Positions 57,460-64,000 of a stretch of 64,000 bases of DNA are shown piece after piece; within the stretch, counting starts at the first letter, position 1, and every line of letters starts with the position of its first letter. This stretch comes from Hyphomonas sp. (GTDB lineage: Bacteria > Pseudomonadota > Alphaproteobacteria > Caulobacterales > Hyphomonadaceae). A program made the translations under genes and the position numbers. Where the stretch lies: contig NZ_JALHLS010000010.1 in NCBI RefSeq assembly GCF_022844445.1, positions 1 to 64,000 on the forward strand. Direction: 5' to 3'. The notes beneath the pieces were generated by a model. It ran no database searches, was not told where the DNA came from, and saw only the letters and a list, made by a program, of their open reading frames with translations.

Positions 57460-58085
57460 TGAATCCCTGGGAGCGGTATGTTGTTCCGAACCTGATCTCG
57501 TGCGCGTGTTCCTCGCGCCCGATCATGAAGCAGCGCGCGAAGGTTGTTCCGAAGGCGGACGGCGTGGTGTTGGAGCTCGGTTGCGGCTCGGGCACGAACT
57601 TCGCCATGTATGATGCGGGCAAGGTGTCAAAACTCTATGCGCTGGAGCCGGCGCCAGGCATGATCGTCAAGGCGAAGCGGACTGCTGGCGAGCTTGGCAT
57701 CGGCAAAAGTATCGAGTTCCTGGAGACGGGCGCCGAAAATATCCCGCTCCCGGACAAATCGGTCGATACGGCAATGATCACTTTCGTGCTCTGCACGATT
57801 CCGGACTGGAAAAGCGCGCTGGCCGAAACACGCCGCGTGCTGAAGCCGGGTGGAAAGGTGTTGTTCACCGAACATGGCCTGGCGCCGGATGAAGGCATCG
57901 CCAAGTGGCAGCGCCGGGTGGAGCCCGTGTGGAAAGCGATTGCGGGCGGTTGCCACCTGACGCGGAACACGACCGGCATGCTGCATGAATGCGGCTTTGC
58001 CTGTGAAGACACCGAGACGATGTACCTGCCGAACACGCCGAAGATCGCCGGCTTCGTCAGCTGGGGTTCGGCGCGCGTTGCGTGA
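57459..58085 (+). CDS. Class I SAM-dependent methyltransferase
   Basis: The 208-residue enzyme has motif I VVLELGCGSGTNFAMYDAGK (about residues 36-55), the acidic end of beta2 (LYALEPAPGM) and later LPDKSVDTAMITFVLCTIPD and LKPGGKVLFTEHG. It is of the Methyltransf_11 type and resembles the METTL7 thiol or lipid methyltransferase group. The substrate is unknown. Five cysteines in SCACSSRP, FVLCTIPD and ECGFACED are unusual for a small cytosolic enzyme. It is coupled to the membrane protein gene upstream. Confidence 0.88.
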   Translation: MNPWERYVVPNLISCACSSRPIMKQRAKVVPKADGVVLELGCGSGTNFAMYDAGKVSKLYALEPAPGMIVKAKRTAGELGIGKSIEFLETGAENIPLPDKSVDTAMITFVLCTIPDWKSALAETRRVLKPGGKVLFTEHGLAPDEGIAKWQRRVEPVWKAIAGGCHLTRNTTGMLHECGFACEDTETMYLPNTPKIAGFVSWGSARVA

Positions 58086-58091
58086 GGCTTC

Positions 58092-58913
58092 ATGCGCACG
58101 CCCCCCTATCTGCCTTTCCTCAGCGGACCGCTCAGTCTCGCGCCTGGACTGAAGCCGATTGCGCCGGAGGCGTGGCTGACGCCGGACACCGAGGCGGGTA
58201 GCTGGCTGCCAGAAAAGCGCCGCGTGATGCGGGATCACCGAAGCGAGGTTTACGGCGCGCGGGATGGCAGCGAGATGGCGGCGTTGGAGCTCTCTTCGGC
58301 CGTTCACGCTGTCGCCGGCCCGGGGCACGGAGAATGGCCGAGCGCGCTGGAAGCGGCGGCGAGTGCGGTGTCGGATGATCTCTGTATACTGATGAAAGAC
58401 GGTGAAGGTCTCTGGCGGCTGGAGGCAGCGAGTCTGTGCGCTCCGACCTTCTGGCGGCTTGTGGACAAGCTCGGCGAGCCGCTCGGCGGACTGCACGGTC
58501 CGGTGCCGGGGGCGAACCCGGGAATGGTTAGCCGCATTCACCGGATGTTCGATGCGGTCCAGCCGGGTCAGGTATTGGAACGGTTCAACTGGACGGTCCA
58601 GCCGGGGACGGCGCGCTTCACACCGAGCCAGGCGCCGTTCAAGGAAATTGCCGCGCAGCTGCCTGCCGAAGGTGCGCTCGATGCGCTGTGGTTTCGGGTC
58701 GAGCGGCAGACGATTTCGAAACTGCCGATCTCGGGGGCCGTCGTGTTTACCATCCGGGTGACGATCGATCCGCTGCGCGCCGCGCTCGCCGGGCCGGGAC
58801 ATGCCGACGCGTTTCGTGTTGCCTGGGACGGGATTGATCCGGTGCTCGCAGGCTACAAGGGCTGGCCGCATTACGCTCGGCTTGTGCGTTTGGCGCTAGC
58901 CGAGTCGATCTGA
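58092..58913 (+). CDS. DUF3445 family protein (heme-dependent oxidative N-demethylase type)
   Basis: The 273-residue product resembles DUF3445 proteins. It has YLPFLSGPLSLAPGLKPI, then LPEKRRVMRDHRSEVYGARD, DLCILMKDGEGLWRLEAASL with FWRLVDKLGEPLGGLHGPVP, and RFNWTVQPGTARFTPSQAPF with RVERQTISKLPISGAVVFTI. One member acts as a heme-dependent oxidative demethylase subunit. The heme ligand cannot be identified by eye. The other subunit genes of that system (flavin and ferredoxin-type) are not adjacent. It starts 6 bases after the methyltransferase gene. Confidence 0.78.
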   Translation: MRTPPYLPFLSGPLSLAPGLKPIAPEAWLTPDTEAGSWLPEKRRVMRDHRSEVYGARDGSEMAALELSSAVHAVAGPGHGEWPSALEAAASAVSDDLCILMKDGEGLWRLEAASLCAPTFWRLVDKLGEPLGGLHGPVPGANPGMVSRIHRMFDAVQPGQVLERFNWTVQPGTARFTPSQAPFKEIAAQLPAEGALDALWFRVERQTISKLPISGAVVFTIRVTIDPLRAALAGPGHADAFRVAWDGIDPVLAGYKGWPHYARLVRLALAESI

Positions 58914-58985
58914 CCTTTCCGGCGCGCTTTCGATACCCTACATCCCGACACACCGGCACCCATCCATAGGAAAGTGAGACACGCC

Positions 58986-59684
58986 ATGGACTTCCAGAAG
59001 ATCCTCCTCGACCTCCAGAAGCAGGCGAAACAGGCGGCGAAGGAATATGACCTTCAAGGCAAGATGAAGAAGGGGCGCGACCTTGGAGAGGCGGCGCTGG
59101 AGAAACTGAAAACCGACCGCAGCACGCAGATCGCGGCGGCTGGCGCCGGCGCCCTGATCACGGCGATGCTGCTCGGCACGAAGGGCGGACGCAAGTTCAT
59201 CGGCGGCACGGCGAAGACGGGCGCGGTCGCGGGCCTCGGCGCGCTGGCCTATCACGCCTGGATGAAATCTCAGGGGCGGAAGGCGGACGCGAACGTGGAG
59301 CCCGCGCAGCTGGGCTATGTGACCGCGAAGAAGGCTGAGCCGGAATTTGCCGAGGCGCTGGTGCGCACGATCGTCGCGGCGGCCTGGGCGGACGGGGTTC
59401 TGGACGAGGCGGAGAAGGTGGTGATCGACAGCGCGCTGAAGGAAGCTGGCCTTGGAGGCAAGGACCGGGCGATCCTCGAGAATACGCGCCCCGAAGCCGA
59501 GACGCTGGACAAGATTGCGGCCGGTGCGCTGTCGCCCAACCATGCTGCGCAGCTTTATGCGGCGGCCTGTGTGGTGACGGGTGATCCGACAGTGGAGGAA
59601 ACCGGCTTCCTCGGGCGGCTCGCCGCGCGACTCGGGATTGCCGAGTCGCACGCCGCCGCGATCCGCGAGGAAGCCAAGGGCTGA
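58986..59684 (+). CDS. DUF533 / TerB-like family protein
   Basis: The 232-residue product has a Lys/Gln-rich helical start (LLDLQKQAKQAAKEYDLQGK) and a Gly/Ala-rich hydrophobic segment (AAAGAGALITAMLLGTKGGR, about residues 48-67). A C-terminal TerB-like helical domain follows (FAEALVRTIVAAAWADGVLD, EAEKVVIDSAL). This is the architecture of DUF533 proteins, whose function is unknown. ATG 58986 is preferred. Its stop overlaps the EVE gene start by 1 base. Confidence 0.85.
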   Translation: MDFQKILLDLQKQAKQAAKEYDLQGKMKKGRDLGEAALEKLKTDRSTQIAAAGAGALITAMLLGTKGGRKFIGGTAKTGAVAGLGALAYHAWMKSQGRKADANVEPAQLGYVTAKKAEPEFAEALVRTIVAAAWADGVLDEAEKVVIDSALKEAGLGGKDRAILENTRPEAETLDKIAAGALSPNHAAQLYAAACVVTGDPTVEETGFLGRLAARLGIAESHAAAIREEAKG

Positions 59685-60145
59685 TGCAGTACTGGCTTTT
59701 GAAATCGGAACCCGACGCCTGGAGCTGGGACCAGCAGGTGGCGAAGGGCGAAGTGGGTGAGATGTGGTCCGGCGTGCGAAATTATACGGCGCGCAACCAC
59801 ATGCGCGCTATGAAGCTGGGCGATAGGGCTTTCTTCTACCATTCGAATGAAGGCCTTGCCGTGGTCGGTATCGTGGAAGTCTGCGCGCTATCGGCGCCGG
59901 ATCCGACTACGGATGATGTACGCTGGGACTGCGTGACCGTGAAGGCGCTGGCGCCGATGCCGAAACCGGTGACGCTGAAGGCGGTGAAGGAGAATCCGAA
60001 GCTGGCGGAGATGAGCCTGGTGACCTCGTTCCGTCTGTCGGTGCAACCGGTGGCGGCGGCAGAGTGGAGGGAGGTTTGCCGGATGGGCGGGCTGGATCCG
60101 AAGACTTTGAAACCTGTCGACGCGGGGAATGGCAAGGCCGGGTAG
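59684..60145 (+). CDS. EVE-domain protein
   Basis: The 153-residue product is a full EVE domain: MQYWLLKSEPDAWSWDQQVA, then WSGVRNYTARNHMRAMKLGD and RAFFYHSNEGLAVVGIVEVC, with VTVKALAPMPKPVTLKAVKE. EVE domains are PUA-like and read modified nucleotides such as modified cytosine. Bacterial single-domain forms are thought to bind modified DNA or RNA. It is coupled to the DUF533 gene (TGATG-type overlap). Confidence 0.93.
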   Translation: MQYWLLKSEPDAWSWDQQVAKGEVGEMWSGVRNYTARNHMRAMKLGDRAFFYHSNEGLAVVGIVEVCALSAPDPTTDDVRWDCVTVKALAPMPKPVTLKAVKENPKLAEMSLVTSFRLSVQPVAAAEWREVCRMGGLDPKTLKPVDAGNGKAG

Positions 60146-60196
60146 AGCGGCAGGCCGTGATGCAGTAGCATTTGTCCCAAGACTCGGAGACCACAT

Positions 60197-60787
60197 ATGC
60201 GCAGAACCAGTATCGCTGCAGTGTTTGCAACAGGATTGGCGATCTCTTCCGGCGCCGCGCTGGCCGAGGATCCGTCCGCGCCGTTGAAGATCATCGAGGC
60301 TAAGCCGACGACGCAGGTGGTGGATGTGAAAATGCCGGAGGTAGTTGCTGCGGCCGTGCAGGATTTCTCCGGTGGGGATCTTGCGACCTATTGGGTGTCG
60401 CCGATGCTGCAGAACCATGACAGCCGGGTGAGCGGGGTTGTCTACAAAGTGGATGACAAACCTTACTACACGAAATTTGGCTTCTCCGCCGTCAATCCTT
60501 CCGCCGAGCCGGTGGAAGTGACGATCCGCTGCCATGACAGGGCGGGAAACCAGCTGGCAAAGTATGACGCTGAACTGAAGCTGGCGCCGAAAGGCGGGGC
60601 GATGTGGAGCGCGGAGGCGATTGCGCCGGAACGCTCGACCGACCTGCTGACCAAGGACGCCGACCATGTCTGGTGCGCGCTGACGTCGCCGAAGCCGTTT
60701 GCGGCATTCGCCACCATGTATGTCAGCGACAGTGCCACCGGGCGCAACGGCGTCACCGCGATCAATCTCGTGGCGGCGGCGCGTTGA
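60197..60787 (+). CDS. Secreted hypothetical protein
   Basis: The 196-residue product has a signal peptide (TSIAAVFATGLAISSGAALA, cleavage after ALA). The mature part is beta-rich, with two Cys (VTIRCHDRAG and VWCALTSPKP) that could form a disulfide. I do not recognise the family. It stands alone after the EVE gene, and its 3' end faces gmhB. Confidence 0.75.
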   Translation: MRRTSIAAVFATGLAISSGAALAEDPSAPLKIIEAKPTTQVVDVKMPEVVAAAVQDFSGGDLATYWVSPMLQNHDSRVSGVVYKVDDKPYYTKFGFSAVNPSAEPVEVTIRCHDRAGNQLAKYDAELKLAPKGGAMWSAEAIAPERSTDLLTKDADHVWCALTSPKPFAAFATMYVSDSATGRNGVTAINLVAAAR

Positions 60788-60899
60788 CGCCGATCAGGGC
60801 GAGGCGCAGGACGGCGCGCGTCGTCCGGGGTTCCCGATTTTGGATAGAGTCGACATCTGCATTTCCCGGCGCGGCGCGCTTGAGAAATGAGCGGCCAAG

Positions 60900-61430
60900 T
60901 CAGCCCCGGTGGCCATCCTCGAAGCCGGCGAGCGTCCATTCAGCGAAGGTGGCGAGGTTTCCGCCCGTGAATAGGAAGCCGGCGACCCCGGCGGCGCGGG
61001 CGGCTTCCAGGTCGGCCTCCTTGTCACCGATCAGAAAGCTCGACTCGCGTTTCACCGGAAAATCCGCCATCGCGCGCAGCAGCATGCCGGGCTTCGGCTT
61101 GCGGTCGAAACTGTCACGCCGATAGAGGGGGTTTTCACCCTCTTCGTGATAGGGGCAGTGATAGATCCGGTCGATGTGCGCGCCGGCCTCCGCGAGGCGC
61201 ACCTCCATCCAGGTGTGAAGGGCATGCATGTCGGCCTCGCTATAGTAATTGCGGGCGATCCCGGACTGGTTGGTGACCACGAAGACATACCAGCCGCGTG
61301 CATTGAAGGCGGCAATTGTCTCGGCGGCGCCTTCGATGAACTCGAAATCCTCAATGCGGCTGACATAGCCCTTGTCGAGGTTGATGACACCGTCACGGTC
61401 AAGGAAGAGGGCAGGCTTGTGAAGGCTCAT
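60900..61430 (-). CDS. gmhB: D-glycero-D-manno-heptose-1,7-bisphosphate 7-phosphatase (HAD family)
   Basis: The 176-residue HAD-IIIA phosphatase begins LHKPALFLDRDGVINLDKGY (Asp11 and Asp13 catalytic). It continues with VVTNQSGIARNYYSEADMHA and a zinc-binding Cys/His loop (YHCPYHEEGENPLY), then DRKPKPGMLLRAM and FLIGDKEADLEAARAAGVAG. It dephosphorylates heptose bisphosphate in ADP-heptose synthesis for LPS. The zinc loop here keeps only one Cys (HCPYHEEG), fewer than in the E. coli enzyme. ATG 61430 is chosen; a longer in-frame reading upstream has no SD. Confidence 0.88.
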   Translation of the reverse strand: MSLHKPALFLDRDGVINLDKGYVSRIEDFEFIEGAAETIAAFNARGWYVFVVTNQSGIARNYYSEADMHALHTWMEVRLAEAGAHIDRIYHCPYHEEGENPLYRRDSFDRKPKPGMLLRAMADFPVKRESSFLIGDKEADLEAARAAGVAGFLFTGGNLATFAEWTLAGFEDGHRG

Positions 61431-61864
61431 GGCCCCCTCTTGGCCGAAGCCGGCGCGCGCTGCAATCCTCGCCGCGGGGGCGAAGAGGATGGGCGCCGCG
61501 TAAACGCGGCGCGAAGCTCGCCTGCGTGAAGGCAGGATCAGCCTTTGCGCAGGGACAGGCAGGCAGGAACCCAGGTGGAACAGTCCATTCCGCCTGTCGC
61601 CCGCGCGCTCGGCGGCGCCGTCCCCGGGCCAATTGTGGACCGGCTGACTCGGGGCGGCGGCATCGGCGGCCTGGTCGCGCATTTTTGCGCAAATGCCGCC
61701 GGACTTGGCCCGCTGCTCGGCGACGCGGCAATCAGGGTCCAGGTGCAGAGCTTTCTTGACGGCGTCATCGGCGGCGGAAGTCTCGCCGCGTATGCAGGCG
61801 CCCTGATGAAGAAAAGCCAAGCTGACGGTTGCGGCGGCTGCTATCTTCGACCGGCGCCCCTCTT
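61431..61864. other. 434-base stretch between gmhB and the MFS gene
   Basis: Two overlapping frames are open, one on each strand: plus 61545-62012, which would run into the MFS gene antisense, and the upstream extension of gmhB on the minus strand. Neither has an SD or a recognisable domain. The plus frame has a somewhat protein-like stretch (VARALGGAVPGPIVDRLTRG). I do not call a gene. Confidence 0.4.
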
Positions 61865-63124
61865 TTACTCCGCCAGCGGAGCAACCACCGCGACGGCGTC
61901 ACGGTTGGCGCGCACGCCGAGCACGAACGGGATCATTGCGAGCGCCGCGATGAGGGCGGCGAGCAGGAACGCGGCACCGGCGAAATGCACGGGCGCGCCG
62001 GGCGCGGTGTAGGCTGAGAAGACCTGCGTCATCAGCACCGGGCTGAATATCAGCGTGAAGGCCATGATCGAGGACTGAGCGCCCTGCAGTTCGCCCTGCG
62101 CGTTCATCGGCGTAAGGTTGGCGGTAATCGTGTTGATTGCCGGCATGACGACGCCGCCGGCGGCTGAGACGGCAATCATCGCGAAGGCCATCCAGGGATG
62201 GATAGCGAAGGCAAAGCCGATCATCGCGAGGACGTGGGTGCCTAGCCCGAGCATGGCAGCGCGCATGGCGCCGAGGCGTTTGATCAGCCAGCCGGACAAT
62301 ACTGCCTGCGACAACGCCGAGCCGAGACCGACAGCGCCGAGCGAGATGCCGATTTCCCATTCCGACCAGCCATAGCGCGAGGCGCCGTGATAGTTCCAGG
62401 TGGTCGGGTAGACCGAGTGAGCGATCTGGAAGACGCCGATGGTGATGATGAACCAGGCGACGCGTGGGAGTTTCGCGAAGTGTTTGATGGCGCCGAAGGG
62501 GTTTGTGCGCGCGAGGCTGAAGTCGCGCCGGTTCTCGCGGGCGAGGCTCTCGGGCAGCACGAAGTAGCCATAGAGGAAGTTGAGGCCCGCAAAGCCGGCA
62601 GCGACAAAGAAGGGCAGGCGGGTGTGGATCTCGCCGAGGAGGCCGCCGAAGACAGGCCCGAGGATGAAACCAAAGCCGAAGGCGGCCCCGAGCATGCCGA
62701 AGGCGCGGCCACGGTCTTCCGGCGCGGTGACATCGGCGACATAGGCGTTGGCAACCGAGACCGTACCGGAGAAGAAGCCGGCCAGCGCCCTGCCGAGGAA
62801 GAGGATGCCGAGCGTGGGGGCAAGGCCGAGGATGACCATATCCACGCCGAGCATGGCGATGGAGATGAGCAGGATGGGGCGGCGGCCGAACCGGTCCGAC
62901 AGCCCGCCGAGCAGCGGCATGGCGAGGAAATTGGCGACGGCGAAGACCACGGCCAGCCAGCCGTTGGACTTGATGGCGATCTCGATGGGTTGGTCCGTCA
63001 GCTCGGCCAGCAGGGCCGGCATGATGGGCATGACGAGGCCGAAAGACAGCATGTTGATGGCCACCGCGACCACCACGAACAGGAAGGCATTCTTTCCAGG
63101 CGGACGCGGGGAGGCGGGAATCAT
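61865..63124 (-). CDS. MFS transporter, TetA-like
   Basis: The 419-residue protein has twelve hydrophobic helices. The MFS motif [21 protein letters not shown] lies between helices 2 and 3, with [20 protein letters not shown] and [20 protein letters not shown] (motif C-like) in the first half. These match the DHA1 group that includes tetracycline exporters. A resistance role is not proven. It is divergent from the GNAT gene across a short A/T-rich segment. Confidence 0.92.
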   Translation of the reverse strand: MIPASPRPPGKNAFLFVVVAVAINMLSFGLVMPIMPALLAELTDQPIEIAIKSNGWLAVVFAVANFLAMPLLGGLSDRFGRRPILLISIAMLGVDMVILGLAPTLGILFLGRALAGFFSGTVSVANAYVADVTAPEDRGRAFGMLGAAFGFGFILGPVFGGLLGEIHTRLPFFVAAGFAGLNFLYGYFVLPESLARENRRDFSLARTNPFGAIKHFAKLPRVAWFIITIGVFQIAHSVYPTTWNYHGASRYGWSEWEIGISLGAVGLGSALSQAVLSGWLIKRLGAMRAAMLGLGTHVLAMIGFAFAIHPWMAFAMIAVSAAGGVVMPAINTITANLTPMNAQGELQGAQSSIMAFTLIFSPVLMTQVFSAYTAPGAPVHFAGAAFLLAALIAALAMIPFVLGVRANRDAVAVVAPLAE

Positions 63125-63195
63125 CCAGTACCCTTGGTTGTCGCGCCAGTCGGCGTCAATCGGGCCGGGCCGGATGCGGATGTGTCAGCAGACGG

Positions 63196-63247
63196 TTTAT
63201 ATTTCAGTTTCTATAAATATTTCTAATAATTTAAAAATAAATAGTCA
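63196..63247. promoter_or_regulatory. A/T-rich segment in the MFS-GNAT divergent region
   Basis: About 50 bases made almost entirely of A and T (runs such as TTTAAAAATAAATAG) interrupt an otherwise GC-rich sequence. It lies 72-123 bases upstream of the MFS start codon and a similar distance from the GNAT start. It could be an UP element or a nucleoid-protein site. No clear -35/-10 pair was found. Confidence 0.3.
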
Positions 63248-63319
63248 ATCGGGCGGCTGCCGGGCAAATCCGGCGGAAGGCTCTTGCGTTCCACTGCGTC
63301 AGCGGGCGCAAGGATAGGC

Positions 63320-63931
63320 ATGGCCGGAGACCTGCCCCTTACGCGCAATCCCGCAGCGACGGAAAAAGCCGAAGCGATCCGCGCAGCGGTGCGCGGCGCG
63401 ACGCAAATGGGCGAGTCGCGGCTGGCGCGGCCGGAGGATGCAGCGGGGCTGTATGCGCTGCTGGCCGATCCGAAAGTGTTTGCGCCTATCTATTCACTGC
63501 CCCGGCCGCTGACCCGGGAGACGGTGGCGGCGTTCATCGACCACCATCTTGCGGAGCGCGAGACGGGCATCGGCCTCCTGTTCGTTCGCGAGGGGGAGGA
63601 TGGGCGGATCCTCGGCTACTCGGACGTGCAGGTCTGGCCGCACTGGGGCGCCGGGGAGCTGGGCGGGGCGCTGCATCCCTCGCTGCACCGTCAGGGCGCC
63701 GGCGGGCGCGGTGCGGGCCTCAGCTTTGCCTGGATGTACGACACGCTGGGGCTGGACCTGATCTGCGAAACGGCTTCGCTGGACAATGTGGCGACGCAGC
63801 GGATGCTCGACGGGCTGGGCTTCCGGCGGCTGGGCGAAGTGACCAGCGTGCGGCCGGACGGGACGACGCGGGCGAGCCTTGTCTGGGAGATGACGCGGGC
63901 CGAATGGGCCGCCCGGCACGACGCAAGCTGA
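63320..63931 (+). CDS. GNAT-family N-acetyltransferase (RimJ-like)
   Basis: The 203-residue product fits the RimI/RimJ-like GNAT group (Acetyltransf_3). It has ARPEDAAGLYALLADPKVFA, then YSDVQVWPHWGAGELGGALH, the acetyl-CoA loop HRQGAGGRGAGLSFAWMYDT, and LDLICETASLDNVATQRMLD with GLGFRRLGEV. The last segment is the usual N-(V/I)-x-S-x-R/Q-x-x-E-K/L-x-GF pattern. The acceptor is unknown. ATG 63320 follows AAGGA. Confidence 0.88.
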   Translation: MAGDLPLTRNPAATEKAEAIRAAVRGATQMGESRLARPEDAAGLYALLADPKVFAPIYSLPRPLTRETVAAFIDHHLAERETGIGLLFVREGEDGRILGYSDVQVWPHWGAGELGGALHPSLHRQGAGGRGAGLSFAWMYDTLGLDLICETASLDNVATQRMLDGLGFRRLGEVTSVRPDGTTRASLVWEMTRAEWAARHDAS

Positions 63932-63967
63932 TTGCCGGGGGGCGCGGACCGGGATACAGGCCCGCGC

Positions 63968-64000
63968 ATGACACTCACACTTTTCCTGATTGAAGCGGCC
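63968..64000 (+). CDS. Start of a gene cut by the right window edge
   Basis: ATG 63968 opens 11 codons (MTLTLFLIEAA) that continue past the edge. It follows the GNAT gene by 36 bases on the same strand. No function can be given. Confidence 0.4.
   Translation, partial: MTLTLFLIEAA

Overview
The window reads as a chromosomal stretch of a GC-rich alphaproteobacterium, most likely of the Hyphomonadaceae/Caulobacterales type (inference). The signs are a consensus CtrA box (TTAA-N7-TTAA) between a bactofilin gene and a muramidase gene, the order hflK-hflC-DUF2065-degP, dispersed palindromes of the kind common in alphaproteobacteria, frequent TTG and GTG starts, and an infC that appears to start with ATA. 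Genes are densely packed on both strands. I see no insertion sequence, prophage, CRISPR array, rRNA or tRNA. One structural RNA, RNase P RNA, is clear.

Layout. 1-5.4 kb: an edge-truncated alpha/beta hydrolase, two glycosyltransferases (GT4 and GT9, probably LPS-related) and a large secreted zinc protease. 5.6-15.6 kb: translation genes infC, rpmI, rplT, a 53-residue all-basic ORF, a membrane SUKH protein, pheS-ASCH-pheT, a K+ channel, dapB and two PTS phosphocarriers. 15.7-27.7 kb: branched-chain amino-acid genes. leuA has a leucine-rich leader peptide. ilvB has a leader peptide and an intrinsic terminator and is followed by an unknown gene, ilvN, a second unknown gene, ilvC and a GNAT gene. 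Between these lie VTT, SDR, Sel1, bactofilin and GH25 genes, with miaA upstream of ilvB. 27.8-39 kb: serB, Nudix, L,D-transpeptidase, pgsA, two TadG-like VWA proteins (one carrying two FCCH-like repeats), thyA, a lipoprotein, aqpZ, a VUT transporter, folA and an SMP-30 protein. 39-47.8 kb: a six-repeat cysteine-rich secreted protein, mrp, hflKC-DUF2065-degP and the arsenic operon arsR-acr3-arsC-osmC. 47.9-54.2 kb: a 28-residue membrane microprotein, a Ca2+/cation antiporter, a pteridine-reductase-like SDR, threonine aldolase, rnpB, YihY, an amidase and a DMT transporter. 54.2-56.6 kb: a sulfide/persulfide module (MBL dioxygenase, BigR-like ArsR, rhodanese, TSUP). 56.7-64 kb: an unknown membrane protein, a methyltransferase, DUF3445, DUF533, EVE, a secreted unknown, gmhB, an MFS transporter, a GNAT gene and a gene cut by the right edge.

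How they fit together. leuA and ilvB look controlled by ribosome-mediated attenuation, and in both the leader ORF starts within about 30 bases of the preceding stop codon. thyA, folA and the pteridine-reductase-like SDR touch folate metabolism. Bactofilin, GH25, the L,D-transpeptidase and the amidase touch the cell wall. The least explained items are the 53-residue basic protein, the unknown genes inside the ilv cluster, the ASCH gene between pheS and pheT, and the FCCH repeats in a TadG-like protein.
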